Below are positions 1 to 10,044 of a stretch of 64,000 bases of DNA, one piece after another. Under the pieces are notes generated by a model that saw only the letters and a program-made list of their open reading frames with translations, did no database searches and had not been told where the DNA came from. The stretch is from Profundibacter amoris (lineage in GTDB: Bacteria > Pseudomonadota > Alphaproteobacteria > Rhodobacterales > Rhodobacteraceae). The position numbers and the translations under genes are program-made. Each line of letters begins with the position of its first letter. Position 1 is the first letter of the stretch. The stretch spans positions 2,556,001 through 2,620,000 of the forward strand of contig NZ_CP032125.1 in NCBI RefSeq assembly GCF_003544895.1, given 5' to 3'.

Positions 1-2
1 CC

Positions 3-2147
3 AAAGGCAAATCCATGAATGTGATGAGCATTCAGGCCTTTCAGGATCTTGACGGTCTGATCGACAAGGCGCTGGCCGATGATGCCGTCAAAGGCGTGGT
101 TATCACATCCGGCAAGGAAGGTTCCTTTGCCGGCGGCATGGATCTGAACATCATCGCCAAGATGAAGGACGACGCAGGCGAAAACCCCGCGCAGGGGCTG
201 TTTGACGGTCTGATGCAGATGCACGCCATCCTGCGCAAGATCGAGCGCGCAGGGATGGATCCGAAAACCAACAAGGGCGGCAAACCGATTGCCGCTGCCC
301 TGCCCGGCACAGCACTTGGGATCGGCCTTGAACTGCCGCTGTCCTGCCACCGCATCTTTGCCGCCGACAACCCCAAGGCCAAAATCGGCCTGCCGGAAAT
401 CCAGGTCGGTATTTTCCCCGGCATGGGCGGCACCACGCGCCTTGTGCGCAAGATGGGCGCGATGGCCGCAAGCCCGCTGTTGCTGCAAGGCAAGCTGAAC
501 AACCCCAAAGCCGCCAAAATGGCCGGCGTGATTGACGAGGTGGTTCCAGCCGACGAATTGCTGGCCAAAGCCAGGGAATGGGTTTTGAGTGCCAAGGATG
601 CCGATATCCTGAAACCGTGGGATGCCAAGGGCTATAAAATGCCCGGCGGCGCGCCTTACCACCCTGCCGGCTTCATGACCTTCGTTGGTGCTTCGGCCAT
701 GGTGAACGGCAACACTTGGGGCGTCTACCCCGCCGCCAAGGCGCTGCTGTCGGCTGTTTACGAAGGGGCGCTGGTGCCCTTTGACACCGCAATCAAAATC
801 GAGGCGCGCTGGTTCACCAATGTGATGATGAACCCGTCCTCGTCCGCCATGATCCGCAGCCTGTTCATCAACAAGGAAGCGCTGGAAAAAGGCGCCAACC
901 GCCCCGATGTGCCGCCGCAACAGGTGAAAAAGCTGGGCGTATTGGGTGCAGGCATGATGGGTGCCGGTATCACGCTGGTTTCCGCCATGGCCGGAATCAA
1001 AGTGGTGCTGATCGATCAGGATCAGGCCGCCGCCGACCGCGGCAAGGATTACACCGCCACCTATATGGACAAGGGAATCGCCCGCAAAAAGGCCACGCCG
1101 GAAAAGAAAGAAGCGGCGCTGAACCTGATCACCGCCACCACCGACTATGCGGCGCTGAAGGGCTGTGACCTGATTGTCGAGGCGGTGTTCGAAGACCCCA
1201 AGATCAAGGCCGAAGTCACCGCCAAGGTCGAAGCGGTGGTAGGCGAGGGTTGCATCTTTGCCACCAACACCTCGACCCTGCCAATCAGCGAGCTGGCCAA
1301 GGCCTCCAAACGGCCCGAGCAATACATCGGCATCCACTTCTTTTCGCCGGTTGAAAAGATGCTGCTGGTCGAGATCATCAAGGGCAAGGAAACCGGTGAT
1401 GTGGCCGTGGCCAAGGCGCTGGATTTCGTGCGCCAGATCCGCAAAACCCCGATCGTGGTCAATGACGCGCGCTTCTTCTATGCCAACCGCTGCATCATCC
1501 CCTACATCAACGAGGGCATCCGCATGGTCAAAGAGGGCGTCGCGCCCGCGCTGGTGGAAAACGCCGCCAAACTGGTCGGGATGCCGCTGGGACCGCTGCA
1601 ACTGGTCGATGAAACCTCGATTGATCTGGGCGTGAAAATCGCCAAAGCCACCCGCGCCGCGATGGGCGATGCCTATCCCGATGGCGCGGTGGACGAGGTG
1701 CTGTTCTGGATGGCCGACGAGGGCCGTTTGGGCCGCAAAACCAAGGCCGGTTTCTATGCCTATGACGAAAAGGGCAAGCGGCAGGGGCTGTGGGACGGTC
1801 TGGCGGCGAAGTACCCGCTGGCGGACGTGCAGCCGGACGTGCACGAGGTGCAACACCGTTTGCTGATGGCGCAAGTGCTGGAAGCCGTGCGCGCGCTGGA
1901 TGAAGGCGTGCTTGAGGACATCCGCGAAGGCGACGTCGGCGCGATCCTCGGCTGGGGCTTTGCGCCTTGGTCGGGCGGGCCGTTCAGCTGGCTTGATATG
2001 ATCGGCGAAGCCAAAGCCGTCGAGATTTGCGACCACCTGACCGAAACCTACGGCGAGCGGTTCAGCACACCCGACCTGCTGCGCGAAATGGCCGACAAGG
2101 GCGAGACCTTTTACGGGCGGTTTGGCAAGGATGCCAAGGCAGCCTGA
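3..2147 (+). CDS. fadJ: Beta-oxidation multifunctional protein (enoyl-CoA hydratase / 3-hydroxyacyl-CoA dehydrogenase), 5' end cut by window
   Basis: Cytosolic fatty-acid beta-oxidation enzyme with an N-terminal crotonase-type hydratase and a C-terminal NAD-dependent L-3-hydroxyacyl-CoA dehydrogenase; it normally works with a separate thiolase. The frame is open to the left edge, so the first few dozen residues lie outside the window and the ATG at 15 is internal. Counting from that ATG, the hydratase half shows GIGLELPLSCH (about 101-111) and GLPEIQVGIFPGMGG (about 126-140), which hold the two acidic catalytic positions. The dehydrogenase half shows the Rossmann motif GVLGAGMMGAGI near 307 and the catalytic-His motif GIHFFSPVEKM near 438. 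The gene ends convergently with the sulfotransferase gene. No thiolase gene is in the window; one may lie to the left. The FadJ/FadB distinction is not settled by sequence alone. Confidence 0.93.
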   Translation, partial: KGKSMNVMSIQAFQDLDGLIDKALADDAVKGVVITSGKEGSFAGGMDLNIIAKMKDDAGENPAQGLFDGLMQMHAILRKIERAGMDPKTNKGGKPIAAALPGTALGIGLELPLSCHRIFAADNPKAKIGLPEIQVGIFPGMGGTTRLVRKMGAMAASPLLLQGKLNNPKAAKMAGVIDEVVPADELLAKAREWVLSAKDADILKPWDAKGYKMPGGAPYHPAGFMTFVGASAMVNGNTWGVYPAAKALLSAVYEGALVPFDTAIKIEARWFTNVMMNPSSSAMIRSLFINKEALEKGANRPDVPPQQVKKLGVLGAGMMGAGITLVSAMAGIKVVLIDQDQAAADRGKDYTATYMDKGIARKKATPEKKEAALNLITATTDYAALKGCDLIVEAVFEDPKIKAEVTAKVEAVVGEGCIFATNTSTLPISELAKASKRPEQYIGIHFFSPVEKMLLVEIIKGKETGDVAVAKALDFVRQIRKTPIVVNDARFFYANRCIIPYINEGIRMVKEGVAPALVENAAKLVGMPLGPLQLVDETSIDLGVKIAKATRAAMGDAYPDGAVDEVLFWMADEGRLGRKTKAGFYAYDEKGKRQGLWDGLAAKYPLADVQPDVHEVQHRLLMAQVLEAVRALDEGVLEDIREGDVGAILGWGFAPWSGGPFSWLDMIGEAKAVEICDHLTETYGERFSTPDLLREMADKGETFYGRFGKDAKAA

Positions 2148-2173
2148 AACGGGCCTGCATGAACAGAAAACAG

Positions 2174-2200
2174 CCCTTCCCCTATGGAAAAGGGGGAGGG
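2174..2200. terminator. GC-rich hairpin between convergent genes
   Basis: CCCTTCCCC at 2174-2182 can pair with GGGGGAGGG at 2192-2200 (nine pairs including one G.T). It lies between the fadJ stop and the sulfotransferase stop. There is no clear T-run, so it is only a plausible shared terminator. Confidence 0.4.
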
Positions 2201-2221
2201 GCACGTTCGGGCAAAGGGTTT

Positions 2222-2869
2222 TCAGAACACATAGCCGAACCGCGCAATATCCCCGGCACAGATTTCGGCCACCATGCGGGCGTCGGCATCACTGTAATAG
2301 CGTCGGTAATCCGCATCCCGGCTGGAGCTGTTCACCACAGGTATCCACCCCAGTGAAAACCCCAGATGCTGCTCTAACGGGGCCAGATCCTGCTGTAGAT
2401 GTTCCAGCCGGATATACAGATCACAGCGCTCCATCCCCGCCTTGTCATACATGAATTGACGGTACGACCCCGTGCGCACCGTCCGTCGCGTATGTTCGTC
2501 ATTCAGAAACCCGCTGAAATCCAGCCGCTGCGCCAGACCCACCGCCGGATGGTCAAATGTCTGGCCCCGCAGCCAATGGTAATAGCTGACCAGCCGGTCC
2601 CAAGGGTTACGCACCAGAGTGAAGGTAAAATACTCCTCGATCTGGTCCTGTGTCACCAGCCCGTAAATATCCGCCAGCCGCGAATGTTTCCACAACCGCC
2701 CGCTGGTTTGCACCCCTTTCAGACGGCGGCGGCGTTGCACCGCTTTGGGGGTGTCGCCGATCAGGATATCATTCTTTTTCACCCGCCCTTCCAACGCCAG
2801 TGACAGTGCGGTGCCGCCGGTTTTGGGGATGTGGACAAAGATATATTTGCGCCCGTGCGAAATGATCAT
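2222..2869 (-). CDS. Sulfotransferase family protein
   Basis: A 215-residue PAPS-dependent sulfotransferase of the Sulfotransfer_2 type, probably acting on a carbohydrate or lipid acceptor. The 5'-phosphosulfate loop HIPKTGGT is at residues 13-20, and the 3'-phosphate-binding motif RNPWDRLVSYYH is at 87-98. There is no signal peptide or membrane segment, so it should be cytosolic. The start ATG at 2869 gives the expected short N-terminus before the PAPS loop. It diverges from the acyl-CoA synthetase gene; the 126 bp between the two starts must hold both promoters. No glycan-synthesis genes are nearby, so the acceptor cannot be guessed. Confidence 0.85.
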   Translation of the reverse strand: MIISHGRKYIFVHIPKTGGTALSLALEGRVKKNDILIGDTPKAVQRRRRLKGVQTSGRLWKHSRLADIYGLVTQDQIEEYFTFTLVRNPWDRLVSYYHWLRGQTFDHPAVGLAQRLDFSGFLNDEHTRRTVRTGSYRQFMYDKAGMERCDLYIRLEHLQQDLAPLEQHLGFSLGWIPVVNSSSRDADYRRYYSDADARMVAEICAGDIARFGYVF

Positions 2870-2934
2870 GCGATATGGTTACCCGATCCGGCTATTTTGC
2901 ACAGCGGGAAAATGGCCGGCCTGCGCGGAAATCC

Positions 2935-2942
2935 TTTGCAAT
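2935..2942. promoter_or_regulatory. TTTGCAAT box upstream of acyl-CoA synthetase
   Basis: TTTGCAAT, followed directly by a second related half (TTTGCG), lies about 55 bp upstream of the acyl-CoA synthetase start at 2996. It resembles the TTTGCAAA-type motif of RamB/ScfR short-chain-acyl regulators and the boxes upstream of prpE. A single short match is weak evidence. Confidence 0.25.
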
Positions 2943-2995
2943 TTGCGCCCGCAACCGCATTATTCGCGGATCATATCGTAACGGGAGGGAAAACG

Positions 2996-4624
2996 ATGGG
3001 ATGGCTGGCTGACGAAACCGGACTGGACAAATGCGCGGCGAATTTTGTGCCGCTGACCCCGCTGTCCCACCTGCGCCGCGCCGCGCGTGTTTACCCCAAT
3101 CACGAGGCGCTGGTTTACGGCGATATCCGCCTGACCTACCGGCAGTACCATGACCGGATCAGCCGTGTTGCCTCGGCGCTGACCGACATGGGTCTGCAAT
3201 CGGGCGATGTGGTGGCCACCCTGCTGCCCAACATCCCCGCACAGGCCGAAGCCCATTTCGCCATTCCAGCCACGGGGGCCATTCTGAACACCATCAACAT
3301 TCGGCTGGATGTGGACACGGTGGCCTATATCTTTGACCACGGTGGGGCGAAATTCGTGCTGGCCGATACCGCCTTCCTGCCGCTGGCCGAAGCCGCAATC
3401 GCGGCAATGGAGGGCCAAGGCCCCGTCATCATCGAAGTCGCCGACCCGCAGGCCGGCCACCCCGCCAGCGGGCGCCATATGGAATACGAGGATATTCTGG
3501 CCAAGGGCGACCCCGCGTTTGACTGGGTGATGCCGCAGGACGAATGGGAAAGCATCGCGCTGAACTATACCTCGGGCACCACCGGTCGGCCCAAGGGCGT
3601 GGTCTATCACCACCGCGGCGCCTATTTGCAGACGATGGGCATGGTGATCAGTTGGCAAATGGTGCTGCACCCGCGCTATCTGGCCATCGTGCCGCTGTTC
3701 CATTGCAACGGTTGGTGCCACACTTGGATGATGCCGGTGATCGGCGGCACGGTTGTCTGCCTGCGCGATGTCACGCCCAAAGCGATCTATCACGCGGTCA
3801 GCGTTGAAAAGGTTACCCATTTCGGCGGCGCGCCGATCGTGCTGAACATGATCGTCAATGCACCCGACGAGGACCGCCTGCCATTCGATCACCGCGTCAG
3901 CGTGCTGACCGCCGGCGCGCCCCCCGCCCCCGCCATCCTGAAGAAAATCGAGACCTGCGGCTTTGACGTGATGCATGTTTACGGGCTGACCGAAACCTAT
4001 GGCCACGTCACCGAATGTTACTGGAACGAGGTCGAATGGGGCACCCTGCCCGAGGACGACAAAATCGCCATCAAGGCGCGGCAGGGCGTGGCCAGCCCGA
4101 TGATGGATGATGTCACGGTGATGGATGAAAACATGGGCCAGATCCCGATGGACGGGGCAACACAGGGCGAAATCATGCTGCGCGGCAATGCGGTGATGAA
4201 AGGGTATCTGAAGAATCCGCAAGCCACGGCCGAGGCGTTCGCCGGTGGCTATTTCCACTCGGGTGACATCGCGGTGCAGCACCCCGACACCTATTTCCTG
4301 ATCTCGGATCGGGCCAAGGACATCATCATTTCCGGCGGCGAGAATATATCCTCGGTCGAGGTCGAGGGCACGATCATGCACCACGACGCGGTCAGCCTGT
4401 GTGCCGTGGTCGCCAAGCCCGACGACAAATGGGGCGAGGTGCCTTGCGCCTTTGTTGAATTGAAAGAGGGGGCAACAGCCACCGAGGATGAAATCATCAA
4501 ATTCGTGCGCAGCCATCTGGCCGGTTTCAAAACCCCCAAACAGGTGGTGTTCATGGAGCTTCCCAAAACCGCCACGGGCAAGATCCAGAAATTCGAACTA
4601 CGCGAAATGGCGAAGAAACTGTAA
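2996..4624 (+). CDS. AMP-forming acyl-CoA synthetase
   Basis: A 542-residue ANL-superfamily ligase that activates a carboxylic acid to its acyl-CoA through an acyl-adenylate, probably feeding beta-oxidation. The AMP-binding motif YTSGTTGRPKG is near residue 191, YGLTETYG near 328 and the hinge region FHSGDIAV near 419. The C-terminal catalytic lysine sits in KTATGKIQK, near 522-530. The ATG at 2996 was chosen because AACGGGAGGGAAAACG gives a strong ribosome-binding site and MGWLADE is a natural N-terminus; an in-frame upstream extension to 2831 would overlap the divergent gene. Substrate chain length is not evident: medium-chain fatty acids, aryl acids or methylthiopropionate (DmdB-like) are possible. 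Confidence 0.88.
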   Translation: MGWLADETGLDKCAANFVPLTPLSHLRRAARVYPNHEALVYGDIRLTYRQYHDRISRVASALTDMGLQSGDVVATLLPNIPAQAEAHFAIPATGAILNTINIRLDVDTVAYIFDHGGAKFVLADTAFLPLAEAAIAAMEGQGPVIIEVADPQAGHPASGRHMEYEDILAKGDPAFDWVMPQDEWESIALNYTSGTTGRPKGVVYHHRGAYLQTMGMVISWQMVLHPRYLAIVPLFHCNGWCHTWMMPVIGGTVVCLRDVTPKAIYHAVSVEKVTHFGGAPIVLNMIVNAPDEDRLPFDHRVSVLTAGAPPAPAILKKIETCGFDVMHVYGLTETYGHVTECYWNEVEWGTLPEDDKIAIKARQGVASPMMDDVTVMDENMGQIPMDGATQGEIMLRGNAVMKGYLKNPQATAEAFAGGYFHSGDIAVQHPDTYFLISDRAKDIIISGGENISSVEVEGTIMHHDAVSLCAVVAKPDDKWGEVPCAFVELKEGATATEDEIIKFVRSHLAGFKTPKQVVFMELPKTATGKIQKFELREMAKKL

Positions 4625-4652
4625 GGCGGGGTTCACCCCGCCCCCGCCTTTT
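4625..4652 (+). terminator. Terminator after acyl-CoA synthetase
   Basis: GGCGGGG at 4625-4631, loop TTCA, CCCCGCC at 4636-4642, then a short pyrimidine tract ending in TTTT. It starts at the stop codon, which suits an intrinsic terminator. Confidence 0.55.
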
Positions 4653-4770
4653 CCATCGCAAAAAGCTTCGAGCCTTCCCCCACCCCACAACCCGCATTGG
4701 CAAACCGCCCCTCTTTGCGCTATCATTGCCGCAATTGATAACGAGGCACCCGAGCAGGCCCACCCATAGT

Positions 4771-5790
4771 ATGACCGCATTGTCCAAATACGAGCGGCTG
4801 GAAACAACCGGCCTGTGGCGTGAAACCCCCGATGCCCAGCGGCGCGAGGTGGTGGTTTCCTTTGGCAATGCCACCATCGTTCTGTCCGATATGAACAACA
4901 CCGCACTGGCGCATTGGTCGCTGCACGCGATCCACCGGCTGAACCCGAAACAGCGCCCCGCGGTCTATAGTCCGGACGAGGACGACATCACCGAAACGCT
5001 GGAAATCGAAGACGACACCATGATCGGCGCAATCGAGGAAATCTGCGCCGAGATCGAACGCCACCGCCCCCACCCCAGACGCCTGCGCTGGTGGCTGTTG
5101 GCGGGGTCTTTTGCCATGGTGGCCGCGCTGGCCTTCTTTTGGCTGCCCGGTGCCCTGCTGCGCCACACCCTGTCGGTCGTGCCCGAGGTCAAGCGCTATG
5201 AAATCGGCCAAACCCTTGCCACCAAGATCAAGCGCATCGCCGGCCAGCCCTGTAGCACCACCAATGGCAACCGTGCGCTGGCTATGCTTGAGGAACGGCT
5301 GTCGGGGGATCAAGAGGTCAAACTGCTGGTGCTGCCCGCAGGTATGCCCAAGGCAACCCATCTGCCGGGCGGGTTCATCCTGTTGAACCGCGCCTTGGTC
5401 GAGGATTACGAGGAACCGGATGTGCTCGCCGGATATTTTCTGGCCGAACAGTTGCGCAGCCAGTTGACCGACCCGATGGAACCCCTGCTGCGCAGCGCCG
5501 GTGTGCGGGCCACATTCGGCCTGCTGACCACAGGTGAAATACCGGACGCGGTGCTGGATGATTATGCCGAAGAATTGCTGACAGCCCCGCAAACCCCGCT
5601 GGATGCCCAGATACTGTTAGGCGAATTCCAGTCCGCCAGCCTGCGCTCCTCGCCCTATGCCTATGCCGAGGATCCCACGGGTGAAACCACGATAGAACTG
5701 ATCGAGGCCGACCCCTTTATCACCACAGCGCCCACCCCCGTCCTGTCGGACGGTGAATGGGTCGCCTTGCAGAATATCTGTAGCGAATAG
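4771..5790 (+). CDS. Single-pass membrane protein of unknown function
   Basis: A 339-residue protein I do not recognise with certainty. An N-terminal soluble part (about 1-105) with an acidic stretch around 72-86 precedes one strong transmembrane segment, WWLLAGSFAMVAALAFFWLPG (about 108-128). A C-terminal domain of about 210 residues should lie in the periplasm. That domain has the overall feel of M48-type peptidase relatives (HLPGGFILLNRALVEDYEEPDVLAGYFLAEQL) but lacks a recognisable HExxH zinc motif, so proteolysis should not be assumed. The ATG at 4771 (MTALSKYERL) is preferred over the upstream TTG at 4726, which would add a low-complexity tail inside the intergenic region. It stands alone, convergent with upp. 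Confidence 0.7.
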   Translation: MTALSKYERLETTGLWRETPDAQRREVVVSFGNATIVLSDMNNTALAHWSLHAIHRLNPKQRPAVYSPDEDDITETLEIEDDTMIGAIEEICAEIERHRPHPRRLRWWLLAGSFAMVAALAFFWLPGALLRHTLSVVPEVKRYEIGQTLATKIKRIAGQPCSTTNGNRALAMLEERLSGDQEVKLLVLPAGMPKATHLPGGFILLNRALVEDYEEPDVLAGYFLAEQLRSQLTDPMEPLLRSAGVRATFGLLTTGEIPDAVLDDYAEELLTAPQTPLDAQILLGEFQSASLRSSPYAYAEDPTGETTIELIEADPFITTAPTPVLSDGEWVALQNICSE

Positions 5791-5796
5791 GCCTAT

Positions 5797-5907
5797 AGCG
5801 TTTCGACTTGAGTTTGGAACATGCCCTGCCAACGAACGCCATTGCTGCGCAGTCGCTGCCTCGCTGGCAGGGCATGTTTCACAGATCCAATGAAAAGTCG
5901 AAACGCT
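5797..5907. repeat. Nested palindromic element (about 111 bp) beside upp
   Basis: The outer arms AGCGTTTCGACTT (5797-5809) and AAGTCGAAACGCT (5895-5907) are exact inverted copies. Inner arms at 5816-5835 and 5861-5880, built around ACATGCCCTGCC, are near-perfect inverted copies. The element fills the gap between two convergent genes; its right arm abuts the upp stop codon, so it probably also acts as a terminator. A second element of the same architecture, also starting TATAGCGTnTCG, lies at 25488-25596. Confidence 0.75.
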
Positions 5908-6540
5908 TTATTTGGTGCCGAACATCCGGTCACCGGCATCACCCAGACCGGGCACGATATACCCCTGTTCGTTCAGCTTTTCATCCACCGCGGCGGTGAC
6001 GATCGGCACATCGGGGTGCGCCTCTTTCATCCGCGCGATGCCTTCGGGGGCGGCCAGCAGACACAGGAAACGGATGTTGGTTGCGCCCGCCTCTTTCAAC
6101 AGATCAATCGCCGCGACCGAGGAATTGCCGGTGGCCAGCATCGGGTCCACCGCGATCACCAGACGTTCATCCAGCTCGGTCGGCACCTTGAAATAATACT
6201 GCACCGGTTGCAGGGTTTCCTCGTCGCGATACAGACCGACAAAACCCACGCGGGCCGAGGGGATCAGGTCATGCACCCCGTCCAGCAGCCCGTTACCGGC
6301 GCGCAGGATCGAAATCAGCGCCAGTTTCTTGCCCGCCAGAACCGGCGCGTCCATTTCCTGAATCGGGGTTTCGATCCGCTTGGTGGTCATGTCCAATTCG
6401 CGGGTGACCTCATAGGCCAACAGCACACTGATCTCGCGCAGCAACTGGCGAAACACCGCAGTTGATGTGGTTTTCTCCCGCATTAACGACAGTTTATGCA
6501 AAACGAGGGGGTGGGATACGACGGTCAGATGTTCGCTCAT
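5908..6540 (-). CDS. upp: Uracil phosphoribosyltransferase
   Basis: Cytosolic pyrimidine-salvage enzyme converting uracil and PRPP to UMP. The 210-residue length is standard. The PRPP loop is [10 protein letters not shown] at 131-140 (the family usually has GGS at the end, here GNS), and the C-terminal uracil-binding motif [16 protein letters not shown] is at 194-209. It is the last gene of a five-gene minus-strand operon. The add stop codon lies only 3 bp upstream of this start, so translation is probably coupled. It supplies UMP from uracil released by the phosphorylase and deaminase steps encoded upstream. Confidence 0.96.
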   Translation of the reverse strand: MSEHLTVVSHPLVLHKLSLMREKTTSTAVFRQLLREISVLLAYEVTRELDMTTKRIETPIQEMDAPVLAGKKLALISILRAGNGLLDGVHDLIPSARVGFVGLYRDEETLQPVQYYFKVPTELDERLVIAVDPMLATGNSSVAAIDLLKEAGATNIRFLCLLAAPEGIARMKEAHPDVPIVTAAVDEKLNEQGYIVPGLGDAGDRMFGTK

Positions 6541-6543
6541 GGG

Positions 6544-7524
6544 TTACTCCAATTTTTCCAGCAGCGTCTTGCGGGTGGTGTCATTGCAAAAGGCAGCCTT
6601 GGCGGCGGTTGTGTTGATCTCTTTGAACACATCTTCGCCCCAAGCGAAAGCCCGCGCAAGGTTGTTATATTCGTCATTCATCGTCGTGTGGAAAAAAGGC
6701 GGATCATCGGTGGACACCGTGACCTTCACACCAGCGTCCCGCAAGCGCGCAATCGGATGTTCCTCCCAACTGGAAAACAGCCCCAGTGCAATGTTGGAGC
6801 CGGGGCAGACCTCGAGCACCACATCACGTTCCACCAGTTCCGCAACCACCGACATATCCTCGATCGCGCGCACCCCGTGGCCGATGCGCGAAACCCCCAA
6901 ATCGCGGATCGCGCTGCGCACCGATTGGGCACCGGCAAATTCGCCGGCATGGGCGGTCAGGTGCATTCCGGCCTCGCGGGCCATGTCATAGGCATAGGCG
7001 AAATCGGAAAACTTGCCCGCACCCTCGTCGCCGCCAATGCCGAAACCGACAACCCAGTCACCGAATGTTTCCACCGCACAACGGGCAACCTCTTTGGCCT
7101 TGCCCACCTCGAAATGCCGGATCGGTGTGACGATACCCTTCAGCACAATCCCGTGGGTTTTTTCGGCCATATCGCTGGCGTCCTGCATCGCGTGTACATA
7201 TTCCTTCCACGCACCCAGATCGCCGCCGCCGCAAAAATCCGGCGAGACAAAGGTTTCGGTGTAGATCACCCCGTTGTCCGCGGATTTTTCCAGCATGGCC
7301 AGTGTCAGGCGGTGATAATCCTCGGGCGTTTGCAACACGGCGGTTGCGGCCTCGTATACCTTCAGGAAATGCAGGAAATTATCAAAGGCATAGTTTCCCT
7401 CGTCATCGAAAACCCCGCTCAGGTCCACATGTTTTTCCTGCGCCAGCCGCCGGATAAATTCCGGCGGGGCCGCGCCTTCCAGATGGGTGTGTAGTTCGAT
7501 TTTCGGCAGTGCATTCAAATTCAT
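6544..7524 (-). CDS. add: Adenosine deaminase
   Basis: Zinc enzyme deaminating adenosine or deoxyadenosine to inosine or deoxyinosine. Visible are the metal-binding HTHLEG (residues 12-17), [15 protein letters not shown] and STDDPPFF blocks of the family. The start is the ATG at 7524 ([17 protein letters not shown]): it overlaps the deoB stop as ATGA and leaves a normal short N-terminus. A longer in-frame reading to 7680 lies inside deoB and is rejected. Length 326 residues, typical. The inosine produced can pass to nucleoside phosphorylase and DeoB reactions. Confidence 0.94.
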   Translation of the reverse strand: MNLNALPKIELHTHLEGAAPPEFIRRLAQEKHVDLSGVFDDEGNYAFDNFLHFLKVYEAATAVLQTPEDYHRLTLAMLEKSADNGVIYTETFVSPDFCGGGDLGAWKEYVHAMQDASDMAEKTHGIVLKGIVTPIRHFEVGKAKEVARCAVETFGDWVVGFGIGGDEGAGKFSDFAYAYDMAREAGMHLTAHAGEFAGAQSVRSAIRDLGVSRIGHGVRAIEDMSVVAELVERDVVLEVCPGSNIALGLFSSWEEHPIARLRDAGVKVTVSTDDPPFFHTTMNDEYNNLARAFAWGEDVFKEINTTAAKAAFCNDTTRKTLLEKLE

Positions 7525-8735
7525 AGAAAACTTTTCCCTGTTCCCTGCGCCGGCGGCACGCCCAGATGGGCGGCAACACTGGCCCCCACATCGACAAACC
7601 CGCGCAACCCGATTTCCTTTTCGCCCAACCCATAGCCGATCACCGGCACCCGCTCGCGGGTGTGATCGCCGCCAACCCATGTGGGATCATTGCCGTGGTC
7701 AGCGGTGAAAATCACCATGTCGTCCTTGCCCAGCTTTGCAAAGAATTCCGGCAGGCAGGAATCGAACCACTCCAGCGCGCGGGCATAGCCCGACACATCG
7801 CGCCGGTGCCCGAACAGGCTGTCGAATTCCACGAAATTGGCGAAGGTCAGTGAGCCATCCACGGCCTGATCCGCCAGATCCAGCAGATGCCCCATCAGAT
7901 CCTTGTCCGCCCCTTTGCGCACCTCGTCAATCCCGCGCCGCGAGAAGATGTCGCCGATTTTGCCGATGGCATAGACATGCCGCCCTGCATCATGCACCCA
8001 GTCGCACAAGGTGGGCGATGGCGGTTCCATCGCGTAATCATGGCGGTTGGTGGTGCGGGTAAAACCCTGCTCCTTGGTGCCGATAAAGGGGCGCGCAATC
8101 ACCCGCCCGACGTTCATACCGTGCAGCACGGGGGCCAGTTCCTCGCACATGTCATACAGCCGTTGCAGACCGAAGGTTTCCTCGTGCGCGGCGATCTGGA
8201 ACACGCTGTCGGCCGAAGTATAGCAGATCGGCCAGCCCGTGCGCATGTGTTCCTCGCCCAACTCCTCGATAATTGCGGTGCCCGAGGCATGGCAGTTGCC
8301 CAAAATCCCATCGGTCCCCGCCGCCCTGGCTGCGGCCTGTGTCAGATCATCGGGAAAGGTCGGTTTTGTGTCGGGGAAATAGGTCCAGTCCCAGGGCACC
8401 GGCACACCCGCCAGCTCCCAATGGCCCGAGGGCGTGTCCTTGCCCATCGACACCTCGCTGGCCGCACCCCACAGGCCGACCGGTTTGGCCATCAGCCCCG
8501 GCGCCTCGTCACCCGAGGCCAGCTTGACCGCCGCCCCCAGCCCCAGACCCGCCAGATTGGGCATGTGCAACGGTCCGCTGCGCCCCTCTTCGGCTTTGCC
8601 ATCAGCGCAGGCCTGCGCGATGTGGGCCAGCGTGTTGGCGCCGGTATCCGGCACATCGCCGTTGAAAAACTTGTCCGCGTCCTGTGCGCCACCACAGCCG
8701 ACGCTGTCCATTACCACCAGAAATGCCCGTGCCAT
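7521..8735 (-). CDS. deoB: Phosphopentomutase
   Basis: Interconverts (deoxy)ribose-1-phosphate and (deoxy)ribose-5-phosphate, carrying sugar phosphates from nucleoside phosphorolysis into central metabolism. It is a 404-residue alkaline-phosphatase-superfamily enzyme. The N-terminal metal motif [10 protein letters not shown] is at 7-16, the phosphorylated-Thr block is [10 protein letters not shown], and the C-terminal metal motif is TADHGNDP with [10 protein letters not shown]. The start at 8735 ([10 protein letters not shown]) lies 1 bp after the deoA stop. The longer open frame up to 9032 is only the shadow of deoA. The stop overlaps the add start (ATGA). Confidence 0.95.
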   Translation of the reverse strand: MARAFLVVMDSVGCGGAQDADKFFNGDVPDTGANTLAHIAQACADGKAEEGRSGPLHMPNLAGLGLGAAVKLASGDEAPGLMAKPVGLWGAASEVSMGKDTPSGHWELAGVPVPWDWTYFPDTKPTFPDDLTQAAARAAGTDGILGNCHASGTAIIEELGEEHMRTGWPICYTSADSVFQIAAHEETFGLQRLYDMCEELAPVLHGMNVGRVIARPFIGTKEQGFTRTTNRHDYAMEPPSPTLCDWVHDAGRHVYAIGKIGDIFSRRGIDEVRKGADKDLMGHLLDLADQAVDGSLTFANFVEFDSLFGHRRDVSGYARALEWFDSCLPEFFAKLGKDDMVIFTADHGNDPTWVGGDHTRERVPVIGYGLGEKEIGLRGFVDVGASVAAHLGVPPAQGTGKSFL

Positions 8736-8736
8736 G

Positions 8737-10044
8737 TTACGCGATCCTTTCATGTACCAGGGGCAGCGGCGTGACTTCGCCCTCGCCCACCGTGATGGCG
8801 GCCCGCACCGCCTGCGCTGCCTGCTCAGAAGCTGCGGGGTTGGCCGCATGGATGATGGCAAGCGGGGTGTATTCATCCACCACCTCGCCCAGCCGCACCA
8901 CGCGGGACAGGCCGACCGAGGGGTCGATCGCCGCCCCGTCCACCAGACGCCCGCCGCCCAGATGCACCACGGCCAGCCCCAAGGCCTCGCCGTTAATCTC
9001 CAGCACGCGGCCCTTTTGCACTGCGAACACATCGCGCACCACGGGGGCCGATGGCAGGCGGTCGCGCCAGTTGTCGGTGAAATCGGCTGGCCCGCCCTGC
9101 GCCGCCACCATCGCGCCGAATATTTCCGCCGCGCGCCCGTTCACCAGAACCTCGCGGATCATCGCATCCCCTGCTTCGCGATCCTTTGCCAGCCCGGCCA
9201 GCACCAGAACCTCGCCCCCCAGCGCCACCGTGACTTGCGCCATCGGCGTTTCCGCGTGGCCCACGGTCAGCAGGTCCATCGCCTCCATCACTTCCAGCGC
9301 ATTGCCAAGGGACGCCGCCAGCGGCTGGTTCATGTCCGTGATCAGGGCACTTGTGTTGCACCCCGCCCCGTTCGCGGTTTTCACCAGAGACTGCGCCAAG
9401 GCACGCGCGTCATCGGCTGTTTTCATAAAGGCGCCGCTGCCGACCTTGACATCCAGCACCAGATTTTCCAGCCCCGCCGCCAGCTTTTTCGACAGGATCG
9501 AGGCCGTGATCAGATCAATGCTCTCGACCGTTCCGGTCACATCGCGCACCGCATAAAGCCGCTTGTCCGCAGGCGCGATCCGGCCCGAAGCACTGACTAT
9601 CGCACAGCCCACATCGCCAACGATCTTGCGCATTTCCGCAACCGCAATATCGGTCCGGTAGCCCGGTATCGCCTCGAGTTTGTCCAGCGTGCCGCCGGTA
9701 TGGCCCAGCCCCCGCCCCGAGATCATCGGCACATAGGCCCCGCAGGCCGCCAGTGCAGGGGCCAGCGGCAGGGATACCGTATCGCCCACCCCGCCAGTCG
9801 AATGTTTGTCCACCACGGGGCCGGGCATGTCCCATTGCAACACATCACCACTGTCACGCATGGCCAGTGTCAGCATCACCTTTTCAGGCTCGCTCAGCCC
9901 GTTCAGCAAAGCGCCCATCGCAAAGGCGCCTGCCTGTGCATCTGTCACATCACCCGTGGCCAACCCATTGGCAAACCATATGATTTCCTCATCGCTCAAA
10001 TGCTTCTTGTCACGCAGATGCGTTAGAACCGTGCGGGCATCCAT
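8737..10044 (-). CDS. deoA: Thymidine phosphorylase
   Basis: Phosphorolysis of thymidine (and deoxyuridine) to base plus deoxyribose-1-phosphate, the substrate of the next gene product, DeoB. The 435-residue length fits the family. The phosphate-binding signature around [18 protein letters not shown] is intact, as are the [10 protein letters not shown] and KVGSGAFMK blocks. Its start overlaps the cdd stop by one base (TGATG), and the stop is 1 bp from the deoB start, so the operon is tightly coupled. Confidence 0.95.
   Translation of the reverse strand: MDARTVLTHLRDKKHLSDEEIIWFANGLATGDVTDAQAGAFAMGALLNGLSEPEKVMLTLAMRDSGDVLQWDMPGPVVDKHSTGGVGDTVSLPLAPALAACGAYVPMISGRGLGHTGGTLDKLEAIPGYRTDIAVAEMRKIVGDVGCAIVSASGRIAPADKRLYAVRDVTGTVESIDLITASILSKKLAAGLENLVLDVKVGSGAFMKTADDARALAQSLVKTANGAGCNTSALITDMNQPLAASLGNALEVMEAMDLLTVGHAETPMAQVTVALGGEVLVLAGLAKDREAGDAMIREVLVNGRAAEIFGAMVAAQGGPADFTDNWRDRLPSAPVVRDVFAVQKGRVLEINGEALGLAVVHLGGGRLVDGAAIDPSVGLSRVVRLGEVVDEYTPLAIIHAANPAASEQAAQAVRAAITVGEGEVTPLPLVHERIA

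Noticed and set aside
2960-4516. 518-codon minus-strand frame opposite the acyl-CoA synthetase
   Set aside because: A GC-rich shadow, rich in His and Gly; the plus strand encodes a complete synthetase.
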